This document shows positions 25,074-33,789 of a DNA stretch of 64,000 nt, in pieces. A program made the position numbers and the translations under genes. The notes below the pieces were generated by a model. That model had not been told where the DNA came from and did not search any database. It worked only from the letters and a program-made list of their open reading frames with translations. Position 1 is the first letter of the stretch, and every line of letters starts with the position of its first letter. Source of the DNA: Alphaproteobacteria bacterium (GTDB taxonomy: Bacteria; Pseudomonadota; Alphaproteobacteria; Kiloniellales; DSM-21159); NCBI GenBank assembly GCA_030433005.1, contig JAUILQ010000003.1, positions 62,001 through 126,000 of the forward strand. Reading direction: 5' to 3'.

Positions 25074-25091
25074 GCATCCCCGAGGGGATGC
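25074..25091 (+). promoter_or_regulatory. Leader hairpin upstream of trcR
   Basis: GCATCCCC-GA-GGGGATGC, a perfect 8-bp stem in the predicted 5' leader, 40 bases ahead of the ATG at 25132. The tiny loop means the end pairs would open in RNA. It may stabilise or regulate the message, or mark a binding site in DNA. Confidence 0.45.
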
Positions 25092-25131
25092 GGCGACGGG
25101 CGAAGGGCCCGGCGCCGAAGGAGGAGAATTC

Positions 25132-25770
25132 ATGTCCAATCTTCCGCTCATGCCGAAGGCGACCGCCGTCTGGCTGGTCGACAACACCTCCCTGACGTTC
25201 GAGCAGATCGCCGAGTTCTGCGGCCTGCACCCGCTCGAGGTGCAGGGCATCGCGGACGGCGAGGTCGCCGGCGGCATCCAGGGCATGGACCCGGTCGCCA
25301 TCCATACGCTGGACAAGGGCGAGATCGAGCGCTGCGAGAAGGACCGCTCGCTGCGCCTCAGGATGGCCAAGCGCGATCTGCCGGAGCCGGCCAAGCGCAC
25401 CAAGGGCCCGCGCTACACCCCGGTCGCCAAGCGCCAGGACAAGCCCGACGGCATCGCCTGGCTGCTGCGCAACCATCCCGAGCTCAAGGAGAGCCAGATC
25501 TCCAAGCTGATCGGCACGACCAAGACGACGATCCAGGCGGTGCGCGAGCGCACGCACTGGAACTCGTCGAACATCCGGCCGCGCGATCCCGTGCTGCTCG
25601 GCCTGTGCAGCCAGACCGAGCTGAACGCCGCCGTCCTGCGCGCCCGCAAGGCCGCCGAGCGCGCCGGCGAGCCGATCCCGCAGCCGCAGCCCGAGGTCGA
25701 GCGCTACGAGTCCGAGAGCGAGAGCGGCGGCAGCGGCCGCCCCGACCTCTCGATGTTCAAGCTGGGCTGA
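25132..25770 (+). CDS. trcR: Cell-cycle transcriptional regulator TrcR (DUF1013)
   Basis: A 212-aa DUF1013 protein, found almost only in alphaproteobacteria and described as a cell-cycle transcription factor. The sequence is strongly typical: MPKATAVWLVDNTSLTFEQI at the start, a central GPRYTPVAKRQDKPDGIAWL, and an HTH-like region ISKLIGTTKTTIQAVRERTH. A strong GGAGGAGA ribosome site precedes ATG 25132. The C-terminus is Ser/Glu-rich and probably disordered. It stands ahead of the DUF533 gene by 13 bp. Confidence 0.94.
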   Translation: MSNLPLMPKATAVWLVDNTSLTFEQIAEFCGLHPLEVQGIADGEVAGGIQGMDPVAIHTLDKGEIERCEKDRSLRLRMAKRDLPEPAKRTKGPRYTPVAKRQDKPDGIAWLLRNHPELKESQISKLIGTTKTTIQAVRERTHWNSSNIRPRDPVLLGLCSQTELNAAVLRARKAAERAGEPIPQPQPEVERYESESESGGSGRPDLSMFKLG

Positions 25771-25783
25771 GGCCGGCGTCTCG

Positions 25784-26560
25784 ATGAAGGAACTCCAGGG
25801 CCTGCTCAACGGCTTTCTCGGCAGCCTGCAGGGCGACCAGAGCGGCAACGCCGCCGCGCGCGGCGGCCAGCAAAGCGGTGGGCAGCAAAGCGGTGGGCAG
25901 CAGGGCGTCGCGGGCGGCCTGCTCGGCGGCAACCTCGGTCAGCTGGCCGGTGCCGCCGGCGTCGGTGGCCTGGCCGGCCTGCTGATGGGCTCCAAGGGCG
26001 GCCGCAAGTTCATGGGCAAGGCGGCGAGCTACGGCGGCTTGGCGCTGCTCGGCGGGCTCGCCTACAAGGCCTACAGCGACTGGCAGGCCGGCAAGGCGCC
26101 GGCCAGCACCGCCGCCTCGACCGCCGTCGAGCCGATTCCGGTGCCGCCGGCCGACGGCCAGTTCCTGCCGCCCGACGAGCCAGACGAGGCCGGCGCCGAA
26201 GATCTCTCCCTGGCCCTGGTCCGGGCGATGATCGCCGCCGCCAAGGCCGACGGCCACATCGACGCCGACGAGCAGCGCCGCCTGTTCGAGCAGATCGGCA
26301 GCCTGGATCTGACCCAGGCGCAGAAGGGGCTGGTCATGGACGAGCTCTCGAAGCCGCTCGACATGGACGCGGTGGTCGCCAGCGCCACGACGCCGGAGCG
26401 CGCCGCCGAGATCTACTGCGCCTCGCTGATGGCGATCGATCCCGACGGGCCGGCCGAGCGCGGCTACCTGGCGTTCCTGGCCGGCCGCCTGAAGCTCGAT
26501 CCCAAGCTGGTCGAGCACCTCCACGCCTCGGTCGAAGGCGCCGCCGACCCGGCCGCCTGA
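25784..26560 (+). CDS. DUF533 family protein (TerB-like)
   Basis: A 258-aa protein of the DUF533 family. The N-terminal part is Gly/Gln-rich with a short repeated GGQQS unit (encoded by a duplicated 15-bp unit near 25871-25900) and a hydrophobic Gly-zipper-like region (about 44-100). The C-terminal half (about 140-250) is a TerB-like helical bundle with LALVRAMIAAAKADGHIDADE. Likely a membrane-associated protein of unknown function. It is 13 bp after trcR, probably co-transcribed. Confidence 0.85.
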   Translation: MKELQGLLNGFLGSLQGDQSGNAAARGGQQSGGQQSGGQQGVAGGLLGGNLGQLAGAAGVGGLAGLLMGSKGGRKFMGKAASYGGLALLGGLAYKAYSDWQAGKAPASTAASTAVEPIPVPPADGQFLPPDEPDEAGAEDLSLALVRAMIAAAKADGHIDADEQRRLFEQIGSLDLTQAQKGLVMDELSKPLDMDAVVASATTPERAAEIYCASLMAIDPDGPAERGYLAFLAGRLKLDPKLVEHLHASVEGAADPAA

Positions 26561-26587
26561 GCGGCCGCGGTCAGGGTCCGCGCCAAG

Positions 26588-26684
26588 CGCTTGCATGGTT
26601 CGACAAGCTCACCATGAAGCGCGGCTAGAAGCAGGCGCGAGCCCTACCGTCGCTTCATGGTGAGCTTGTCGAACCATGCAAGCG
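26588..26684. repeat. REP-like palindrome, perfect 34-bp arms
   Basis: Arms at 26588-26621 and 26651-26684 are exact reverse complements over 34 bases, around a 29-base spacer. The core (GGTTCGACAAGCTCACCATG) is like the dispersed palindromic repeats common in alphaproteobacterial genomes. It lies between two convergent genes, where it can form a strong bidirectional hairpin acting as terminator or RNA stabiliser. No RAYT transposase is in the window. Confidence 0.88.
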
Positions 26685-26706
26685 TGGAAACACGCGAGGC
26701 CCGAGC

Positions 26707-27486
26707 TCAGGACTCCTTTACCGGCACGGTGTAGTTCAGGGCCATGCGGCCGCCGTCGGGATAGATGGTCTGGCCGGTGATGTAGCTCGACTCGTCGCTG
26801 GCCAGGAACACCGCGACCGAGGCGATCTCCTCCGGCTCGCCGACCCGGCCCATCGGCGTGCGCATCATCATGCCCTTCAGCTTCTCGGGATCGTCGAGCA
26901 CCGAGGCCAGCACGTCGGTACGGATCGATCCCGGGCCGATGCCGTTGACCCGGATGCCCTTGTCGGCCAGGGCCAGGGACATGACCTTGGTCAGCTGGTT
27001 GACCCCGCCCTTGGCGACCACGTAGGGCGTGATCGCCGGGATCGCCAGGACCGCGTTGACCGAGGACATGTTGACGATCGTGCCGCCGCCGCCCTGCTTC
27101 GCCATCTGCCGCGCCGCCGCCTGGCCGGTCAGGAAGACGCCCTTGAGGTTGACGCGCAGCACCGCGTCGAAGTCCTCCTCGCTGAACTCCAGGAAGTCGC
27201 CGGCCTTGACGATGCCGGCATTGGCCAGCGCCACGTCGAGCCGGCCGAAGGCGGCGACCGTGGCCTCGATCAGGGCGTCGACCTGCGCCTTGTCGCCGAC
27301 GTCGCAGGCGACGAAGAGCGCGTCCGCCCCGGCTTCCTGCAGCGCCTCGACCGCCGCCTCGCCCTTTTCGCGGGCGAGGTCGGCGATCACGACCTTGGCG
27401 CCCTCCGCGGCGAAGGCCCTGGCGCAGGCGAGGCCGATGCCCGAGGCGCCTCCGGTGACCAGCGCGACCTTGTCCTTCAGGCGCAT
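26707..27486 (-). CDS. SDR family oxidoreductase (FabG / glucose-dehydrogenase-like)
   Basis: A 259-aa classical short-chain dehydrogenase. The cofactor motif TGGASGIG, the NAG stretch (LANAGIVKAG), the catalytic Ser in NMSSVNAVLAI and YxxxK (YVVAKGG) are present, so it should be active. Asp in VVIADLAREK after strand 2 favours NAD over NADP. GGGAGAGAGG precedes ATG 27486. The substrate is not predictable from sequence. It is a single gene, convergent with the DUF533 gene across the REP-like palindrome. Confidence 0.9.
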   Translation of the reverse strand: MRLKDKVALVTGGASGIGLACARAFAAEGAKVVIADLAREKGEAAVEALQEAGADALFVACDVGDKAQVDALIEATVAAFGRLDVALANAGIVKAGDFLEFSEEDFDAVLRVNLKGVFLTGQAAARQMAKQGGGGTIVNMSSVNAVLAIPAITPYVVAKGGVNQLTKVMSLALADKGIRVNGIGPGSIRTDVLASVLDDPEKLKGMMMRTPMGRVGEPEEIASVAVFLASDESSYITGQTIYPDGGRMALNYTVPVKES

Positions 27487-27654
27487 GCCCTCTCTCCCTG
27501 CTGACGGTATCCTGGCGCCGCGCGCCCGTCCGGCGGCGGCGGAGGGCGAAGCTGCCACGCACCGGGCGCGGCCTCAAGCGCCGGCGGCGCGCGGCCGATT
27601 CCCGCGGCTTCGGGGTGGAGCCGGCGGCGAAAGACTCTATGCTCGACGGTTGCC

Positions 27655-28200
27655 ATGACCGAAGCCTTCACCGAGAGCCAGAAAGAGCGCTTCCGCAAGC
27701 TGCTGCTGCTCGCCGCCGAGAGCCCCTTCGAGGGCGAGCGCACGGCGGCGCTTGCGGCCGCCGAGCGGCTGGCCGGGCGCTTCGGCATGACGCTCGACGA
27801 GGCCGCGGGCAGCGCCGCCGAGCCCGAGCCGAAGCCGGGCCGCCGCAACGGCCGCAGCCGCGACTGGGAGGATCCCGAGGGCCCGCAGGGCCCGCGTGCG
27901 CCGGAGTGGATGTACCGGGCGGCGGCGGGCTACGCCTACGAGGCCTCGGCGGCGGCCAGCCGGGCGCGCCAGCGCCACCGCGAGCAGGTTGAGGCGGCGC
28001 AGCGCCGCGAGGAGGAGGAGCGGCGCCGGGCGGCGGCGATGCAGCGCCGCTGGGGCCCGCGCAGCGAGCGCCGCATGGCACCGCGCGAGTTCGCCCGCAA
28101 CCTGATCCGCGACACCGCCTTCAGCCTGCAGGAGATCGGCGAGATCACCGGCCTGTCGCAGCACGAGCTGGTCGGCCTCAAGCTGAAGCTGCGCGGCTGA
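27655..28200 (+). CDS. DUF2786 domain protein
   Basis: A 181-aa protein. The N-terminal 45 residues (KLLLLAAESPFEGERTAALA through AAERLAGRFGM) match the DUF2786 helical domain. A long Arg/Glu/Ala-rich stretch (about 95-135) is probably coiled coil. The C-terminal segment FSLQEIGEITGLSQHELVGL looks like a helix-turn-helix. It may bind nucleic acid, but no function is known to me. Stands alone, convergent with prpE. Confidence 0.8.
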   Translation: MTEAFTESQKERFRKLLLLAAESPFEGERTAALAAAERLAGRFGMTLDEAAGSAAEPEPKPGRRNGRSRDWEDPEGPQGPRAPEWMYRAAAGYAYEASAAASRARQRHREQVEAAQRREEEERRRAAAMQRRWGPRSERRMAPREFARNLIRDTAFSLQEIGEITGLSQHELVGLKLKLRG

Positions 28201-28227
28201 CCTCGTCGCACGGGTGAGCGGCGGGGC

Positions 28228-30129
28228 TCAGCCGGCCTTGCCGCCGATGCCGGCGCCGCCCAGGCTGGCGGTGATCTCCTCCAGGATCGCCGGGTCGTCG
28301 ATCGTGGCCGGCAGCTTGTAGTCCTCGCCGTCGGCGATCGAGCGCATGGTGCGCCGCAGGATCTTGCCGGAGCGGGTCTTGGGCAGGCGCTCGACGACGA
28401 TCGCCGTCTTGAAGGCGGCGACCGGGCCGATGCGGTCGCGCACCATGGCGACGCACTCCTTGACGATCGCCTCGTGCGGCCGGTTCACCCCGGCCGAGAG
28501 CACCAGGAAGCCGACCGGCAGCTGGCCCTTGAGGCGGTCGGCGATGCCGATCACCGCGCACTCGGCGACGTCCGGGTGCGCGGCCAGCACCTCCTCCATG
28601 GCGCCGGTCGAGAGGCGGTGGCCGGCGACGTTGATGATGTCGTCGGTGCGCGCCATGACGAAGACGTAGCCGTCCTCGTCCAGGTAGCCGGCGTCGCCGG
28701 TCTCGTAGTAGCCGGGGAAGTTCGAGAGGTAGGTCTTCACGAAGCGCTCGCGGCCGTTCCAGATGCCCGGCGTCGTGCCCGGCGGCAGCGGCAGCTTGCC
28801 GGCGATGGCGCCGACCTGGCCGCGCGGCAGCGGCCGGCCGTCGGGGTCGAGCACCTCGAGCTGCCAGCCGGGCACCGGCCGGGTCGGCGAGCCCGACTTG
28901 ACCGGCAGCCGTTCGATGCCCAGGCAGTTGGCGGCGATCGACCAGCCGGTCTCGGTCTGCCACCAGTGGTCGATGACCGGCACCTTCAGCTGCTTCTCCG
29001 CCCACTCCAGGGTGTCGGGGTCGCAGCGCTCGCCGGCCAGGAACAGGGCGCGGAACCTCGACAGGTCGTAGTCGCCGATCAGCTTGCCCTCGGGATCCTG
29101 CTGGCGGATCGCCCGGAAGGCGGTGGGCGCGGTGAACAGCGTGGTCACGCCGTGCTGCTCGATGACCCGCCAGAAGGCGCCGGCGTCGGGCGTGCCGACC
29201 GGCTTGCCCTCGTAGAGCACCGTGGTGTTGCCGGCGAGCAGCGGCGCATAGACGATGTAGGAGTGGCCGACCACCCAGCCGACGTCGCTGGCCGCCCAGT
29301 AGACCTCGCCCGGCTCGACGCCGTAGACGTTCTTCATCGACCACTTCAGCGCGACCGCGTGGCCGCCGTTGTCGCGCACGATGCCCTTGGGCTGGCCGGT
29401 CGTCCCGGAGGTGTAGAGGATGTAGAGCGGATCGGTCGCCTCGACCGGCACGCAGTCGTGCGGCTCGGCACCCTCGAGCGCGGCCTGCCAGTCCTCGTCG
29501 CGGCCCTCCTTCAGCTCGCAGCGCTCCTGCGGGCGCTGCAGCACGAGGCAGGTCGCGGGCTTGTGGGTCGCCATCATGATCGCAGCGTCGAGCAGCGGCT
29601 TGTACTGCACGATGCGGCCGCCCTCGATGCCGCAGGAGGCGGAGAGCACCATCTTCGGGCTGCAGTCGTCGATGCGGGTCGCCAGCTCGTTCGCCGCGAA
29701 GCCGCCGAAGACCACCGAGTGGATGGCGCCGAGCCGGGCGCAGGCGAGCATCGCCATGGCGGTCTCGGGGATCATCGGCATGTAGATGATGACCCGGTCG
29801 CCGCGCCCGACGCCGCGCGCCGCCAGCACGCCGGCCAGACGCGCCACCTCGTCGCGCAGCTGGGCGTAGCTGTAGCGCCGCACCGTGTCGGTCACCGGCG
29901 AGTCGTAGATCAGGGCCAGGCGGTCGCCGTTGCCCTCCTTCACGTGGCGGTCGAGGCAGTTGTAGCAGGTGTTGAGCCGGCCGCCGCGGAACCAGCGCCA
30001 GATCGGCTTCTCGCTGTCGTCGAGCACCTTGTCCCAGCGCTCGGACCAGTGGATCGCCTCGGCGGCCTCGCCCCAGAAGCCTTCGGGATCGGAGAGCGAG
30101 CGGGCGTGGATCTCGTCGAACGTGGCCAT
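28228..30129 (-). CDS. prpE: Propionyl-CoA synthetase
   Basis: An acyl-CoA synthetase of 633 aa that activates propionate (or acetate) through an acyl-adenylate. The AMP-binding P-loop YTSGTTGQPKG, the HWWQTETGW segment, the YYETGD motif and the C-terminal acetylatable Lys in PKTRSGKILRR are intact. Overall sequence (DEIHARSLSDPEGFWGEAAE; VVFGGFAANELATRIDD) fits PrpE better than AcsA. I chose ATG 30129 (MATFDEI) with GGGAGG upstream; an ATG at 30192 is also in frame. No prp methylcitrate genes are adjacent. Confidence 0.93.
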   Translation of the reverse strand: MATFDEIHARSLSDPEGFWGEAAEAIHWSERWDKVLDDSEKPIWRWFRGGRLNTCYNCLDRHVKEGNGDRLALIYDSPVTDTVRRYSYAQLRDEVARLAGVLAARGVGRGDRVIIYMPMIPETAMAMLACARLGAIHSVVFGGFAANELATRIDDCSPKMVLSASCGIEGGRIVQYKPLLDAAIMMATHKPATCLVLQRPQERCELKEGRDEDWQAALEGAEPHDCVPVEATDPLYILYTSGTTGQPKGIVRDNGGHAVALKWSMKNVYGVEPGEVYWAASDVGWVVGHSYIVYAPLLAGNTTVLYEGKPVGTPDAGAFWRVIEQHGVTTLFTAPTAFRAIRQQDPEGKLIGDYDLSRFRALFLAGERCDPDTLEWAEKQLKVPVIDHWWQTETGWSIAANCLGIERLPVKSGSPTRPVPGWQLEVLDPDGRPLPRGQVGAIAGKLPLPPGTTPGIWNGRERFVKTYLSNFPGYYETGDAGYLDEDGYVFVMARTDDIINVAGHRLSTGAMEEVLAAHPDVAECAVIGIADRLKGQLPVGFLVLSAGVNRPHEAIVKECVAMVRDRIGPVAAFKTAIVVERLPKTRSGKILRRTMRSIADGEDYKLPATIDDPAILEEITASLGGAGIGGKAG

Positions 30130-30299
30130 CGGCTGGGCGACCTCCCGGGTCTGCTGGACGTCTTTGGCCGCAGCATGCCGCGCAGCCGGCACGAGGTAAA
30201 CTCGGCCGCGCGGGGCGGCGTGGCGGCAGGCTCGTTATCCCCGGCGACCCGAGGGCGCGCGTTGCGCCAGATCAAGCCCCGGGCCGCCCGACGCCTGGC

Positions 30300-30890
30300 T
30301 CAGCGCGGCAGCGGGCAGCGCCAGGGGCGGGCGCTGCCGTCGGCGTCCTCCTCGAAGGCCGGCCAGGCCGTGGCGACGCAGCGCTCGGCGCCGCAGGCCG
30401 CGCGGGCGCGCGCGCCGCGGATCAGCCAGCCCTCGACCGCGAAGCCGCCGCCGCCCGGCCCCCGGAAGAAGCCGCGTCCGTCGACCGTGCCCTCGCGCAG
30501 CGCCGCCGCGATGGCGGCGAGCACCCGCCCGGCGCCCCAGTCGTCGGGGAACAGCGAGGAGCACTTGCAGGGCCGCCGGGCCCCTTCCGCGAGGGCCGGC
30601 GGCAGGCAGACGACGGCGCGCGTCACGCCGTCGGCGTTGGGCCCCGCATAGCGCTCGCGGATCTCGGCCTCGCCGGGGCCGCGCGCGCCGGCCAGCGCGT
30701 GGTAGCCCTCGATCGCCCCGTCGCGAGAGTCGAGCTCGCCGCAGAGGACATGGGTCAGGTCGACCGGCGTCTCGCCGTCCGACCAGGCGCGCTCGCCGGA
30801 CTCGCAGTCGACCGAGACGGCAGGCTCGGCCGCCAGCGGCGCGACGGTCCAGAGGCCGGCCAGAAGAATGGCCAGGAAGCGGACCGTCAC
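30300..30890 (-). CDS. Secreted EndoU-like ribonuclease-fold protein
   Basis: A 196-aa exported protein. A signal peptide (VRFLAILLAGLWTVAPLAAEP) is followed by a domain that reads like bacterial EndoU: LTHVLCGELDSRDG with His47, then EGYH with His64, and a later Lys109 in PCKCSSLFPDDW. EndoU enzymes cleave RNA using two His and a Lys, and bacterial versions occur as toxin tips. There are eight or more Cys, in keeping with a disulfide-rich secreted protein. The GTG start at 30890 overlaps the upstream lipoprotein stop as GTGA. The EndoU call rests on motif reading only. Confidence 0.65.
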   Translation of the reverse strand: MTVRFLAILLAGLWTVAPLAAEPAVSVDCESGERAWSDGETPVDLTHVLCGELDSRDGAIEGYHALAGARGPGEAEIRERYAGPNADGVTRAVVCLPPALAEGARRPCKCSSLFPDDWGAGRVLAAIAAALREGTVDGRGFFRGPGGGGFAVEGWLIRGARARAACGAERCVATAWPAFEEDADGSARPWRCPLPR

Positions 30891-31870
30891 CGGCGGCAGT
30901 ACTCCAGCAGGCTCTGCCGCGAGGCGACCTCGTAGGGGGTCGAGGGAGCGAGCACGAACTCGGTGGCGCCGTACGGCGGCACGGTCTCGTTCTCGCCCCA
31001 GTCGTAGGTGTAGCCGAGCCGGGTCCAGGGCGCGCCGCCCGGCCGGTAGGAGTGGTTGGTCGTGGTGACCAGCCAGTTGAACCAGCTGGCGCCGGTGATG
31101 TCGCCGCGCTCGAGCGTCAGCGGCGGGTTGAGGTCGCAGGCCAGCTTCGCCGTGCTGGGGTCGGCGCAGGGCCGCAGCAGCGAGTCCATGGGGACCCAGA
31201 GCTCGACGAATCGCGAGGCGACGGTGCCGGGCTTGATGCCGAGGCGCTGGTTGACCCTCAGCGCGTTGGCCGCCTGGGTCTCCAGGCTGCGGTCCGGCCA
31301 GGCGAGGGCGCCGCGGCACCAGCTCTGCACCTCGGGGACCAGGGTGACCCAGACCGCCGGCCGGTTCGGCGGCGTGCTGCCGGTTCTCTGGGCGTAGTAG
31401 CGCTCCAGCGAGCCGGCGTCGGTCCAGACGGCGACCTTGACGAGTCCGTCGCGGCGCTGCAGCGGGGCGGTCGGGTCGTGCGGCTCGAGCAGGCCCTGGA
31501 AGCGGTCGCGCGGCTCGATCATCGCGGCGTCCTGCAGGGCCAGGACGAAGCGGCGGGCGATCGTCTCGGGGCAGGTCGCGAGCACCCGCTCGGCAGCCAG
31601 CCGCTCGAGCGGGTCGGCAAATCCCTGGGGATCCTTGATCGCCTCCTGGGTGCGCCGGCAGACCAGCTCCTGCAGCGTCTCGTCGGCTTCCTGGAGCTGG
31701 CGCTGCGACTTCGGCGCCAGCGCCGCGGCCTGTCGCTCGGCCTCGTTGGGTCCGCGCTGGCCCGGCCGCACCTGGACGGAGCAGGCCGAGACGACGACCA
31801 GCGCCGCCAGCAGCAGCGCGCTCGCGACGACGGAGGGCTTGCGGGCGCCCGCGGCCGAAGATCGCGGCAT
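30887..31870 (-). CDS. Lipoprotein of unknown function, coupled to the EndoU-like gene
   Basis: A 327-aa exported protein. The N-terminal leader ends in a lipobox (VVSAC, about residue 30), so it is lipid-anchored. The rest is soluble, with a Cys-containing helical region (about 60-110) and a C-terminal part rich in Trp/Tyr/Pro (TTTNHSYRPGGAPWTRLGYT). I do not recognise a family. It is translationally coupled (4-bp overlap) to the EndoU-like protein, suggesting that the two work together, for example in surface display, delivery or control of the nuclease. Confidence 0.78.
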   Translation of the reverse strand: MPRSSAAGARKPSVVASALLLAALVVVSACSVQVRPGQRGPNEAERQAAALAPKSQRQLQEADETLQELVCRRTQEAIKDPQGFADPLERLAAERVLATCPETIARRFVLALQDAAMIEPRDRFQGLLEPHDPTAPLQRRDGLVKVAVWTDAGSLERYYAQRTGSTPPNRPAVWVTLVPEVQSWCRGALAWPDRSLETQAANALRVNQRLGIKPGTVASRFVELWVPMDSLLRPCADPSTAKLACDLNPPLTLERGDITGASWFNWLVTTTNHSYRPGGAPWTRLGYTYDWGENETVPPYGATEFVLAPSTPYEVASRQSLLEYCRR

Positions 31871-31988
31871 CGTCGTCTTCCCCCCTCGGTTGCCGGCACC
31901 AGGGTAGCGTCCCGCGGCGCCGGCCGGAAGACCGGCGTCGTCGAGCCGGTGCTTGCATGGGCGGCGGCGCTCGGCTTAATGACGAGGC

Positions 31989-33659
31989 ATGACTGGTGAT
32001 CCTGCCCGCCCCGCCGGCGCCTCGGGCGCCCCGACGGACCTCTACGAGGCGGGGCTGGAGCGCGGCCCCGCCAATCACCGGGCGCTCTCGCCGCTCGGCT
32101 TCCTGCCGCGCGCCGCTTCGGTCTTTCCGGACCGTCCCGCCGTGGTCCACGGCCGGCGCCGCTACAGCTGGGCCGAGGCCTACGCACGCTGCCGACGGCT
32201 CGCCTCGGCCCTGGCCGCCCGCGGCATCGGCCGCGGCGACACCGTCGCGGTCCTGCTGCCGAACATCCCCGAGATGTGGGAGGCGCACCATGGCGTGCCG
32301 ATGACCGGCGCCGTGCTCAACGCGCTGAACACGCGGCTCGACGCGGACACCGTCGCCTTCATCCTGCAGCACAGCGAGGCGCGGCTGCTGATCGCCGACA
32401 GCGAGTACCACGGCGTGGTTGCCGAGGCGCTGAGCCGGCTGGAGCGGCCGATCCCGGTGATCGACGTCGAAGACAGCGAAGGGCCGGGAGGCGAGCGCCT
32501 GGGCGAGCTCGACTACGAGAGCTTCCTGGCCGGCGGCGATCCCGACTACGACTGGTCGCTGCCGGACGATGAGTGGCAGGCGATCAGCCTGAACTACACC
32601 AGCGGCACGACCGGCGATCCCAAGGGCGTGGTCTATCACCACCGCGGCGCCTACCTGAATGCGCTCGGCAACGTCATGGTCTGGCAGATGCCGCAGCACC
32701 CGGTCTATCTCTGGACCCTGCCGATGTTCCACTGCTCGGGCTGGTGCTTTCCCTGGACGGTCACCGCCCAGGCCGGCACCCACGTCTGCCTGCGCAAGGT
32801 GGAGGCGGCGGCGCTTTTCCGCGCCTTCGCCGAAGAGGGCGTGACCCACCTCTGCGGTGCGCCGATCGTCATGCAGATGCTCGTCGGCGCCGACGAGAGC
32901 CAGCGCCGCGACTTCGACCAGCCGGTCAAGATGATGACCGCGGCGGCGCCGCCGCCGGCCCGGGTCCTGGCGGCGATGCAGGCGCAGGGCATCGAGGTCA
33001 CCCACGTCTACGGCCTGACCGAGGTTTACGGCCCGGCCGTGGTCTGCGCCTGGCACGACGAGTGGGACGACCTGCCGATCGAGGAGCAGGCCGAGGTCAA
33101 GGCGCGCCAGGGCGTCGCCTACCCGGTGATGGAGGGGCTCGGCGTCTTCGACCCCGAGACGCGCGAGCCGGTGCCCCACGACGGCGAGACGCTGGGCGAG
33201 GTCGCGATGCGCGGCAACATCGTCATGAAGGGCTACCTGAAGAACCCGGAGGCGACGGCCAAGGCCTTCGCCGACGGCTGGTTCCGCACCGGCGACCTCG
33301 GCGTCGTGCACCGCGACGGCTACCTGCAGCTCAAGGACCGCTCCAAGGACATCATCATCTCGGGCGGCGAGAACATCTCCTCGATCGAGGTCGAGAACGC
33401 GCTCTACCGCCACCCGGCGGTCGCCGCCGCCGCCGTGGTCGCCCATCCCGACGAGAAGTGGGGCGAGACGCCCTGGGCCTTCGTCGAGCTGGCGCCGGGC
33501 GCCGAGGCCAGCGAGGCGGCGCTGATCGAGCACTGCCGCTCGGTGCTGGCCCACTACAAGTGCCCGCGCCGTATCCTCTTCGAGACCCTGCCCAAGACCT
33601 CGACCGGCAAGATCCAGAAGTTCGAGCTGCGCCAGCGCGCCCGGGAAATGGAAGCCTAA
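31989..33659 (+). CDS. Acyl-CoA synthetase (AMP-dependent; DmdB / medium-chain type)
   Basis: A 556-aa ANL-superfamily ligase. The P-loop [18 protein letters not shown], the [12 protein letters not shown] motif, WFRTGDLG and the C-terminal Lys in [10 protein letters not shown] are all present, so it should be catalytic. The subfamily includes medium-chain acyl-CoA ligases and methylmercaptopropionate-CoA ligase (DmdB); the sequence alone does not separate these. It stands alone upstream of a sensor kinase; no dmdC or dmdD genes are nearby, so the DMSP link is not supported by context. Confidence 0.88.
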   Translation: MTGDPARPAGASGAPTDLYEAGLERGPANHRALSPLGFLPRAASVFPDRPAVVHGRRRYSWAEAYARCRRLASALAARGIGRGDTVAVLLPNIPEMWEAHHGVPMTGAVLNALNTRLDADTVAFILQHSEARLLIADSEYHGVVAEALSRLERPIPVIDVEDSEGPGGERLGELDYESFLAGGDPDYDWSLPDDEWQAISLNYTSGTTGDPKGVVYHHRGAYLNALGNVMVWQMPQHPVYLWTLPMFHCSGWCFPWTVTAQAGTHVCLRKVEAAALFRAFAEEGVTHLCGAPIVMQMLVGADESQRRDFDQPVKMMTAAAPPPARVLAAMQAQGIEVTHVYGLTEVYGPAVVCAWHDEWDDLPIEEQAEVKARQGVAYPVMEGLGVFDPETREPVPHDGETLGEVAMRGNIVMKGYLKNPEATAKAFADGWFRTGDLGVVHRDGYLQLKDRSKDIIISGGENISSIEVENALYRHPAVAAAAVVAHPDEKWGETPWAFVELAPGAEASEAALIEHCRSVLAHYKCPRRILFETLPKTSTGKIQKFELRQRAREMEA

Positions 33660-33789
33660 GTCGCCGCTCAGGCATTTCTGGCGACGGACTGCGCAACCTG
33701 CCGTTTAACTGTGCAGGTGGTTCACCTTTTTTTAGCTGTCTCGGCGTAGGGTTAACGCCAGGGCATCCGTCGATGAGGGCAGGGACAGC

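Noticed and set aside
25871-25900. CRISPR-like repeat
   Set aside because: The repeat unit is 15 bp, adjacent and in frame, and encodes a repeated Gly-Gln segment inside the DUF533 gene.
31989-33659. DmdB and a DMSP demethylation locus
   Set aside because: The ligase fits the broad medium-chain family, but dmdA, dmdC and dmdD are not nearby, so the specific role is unsupported.
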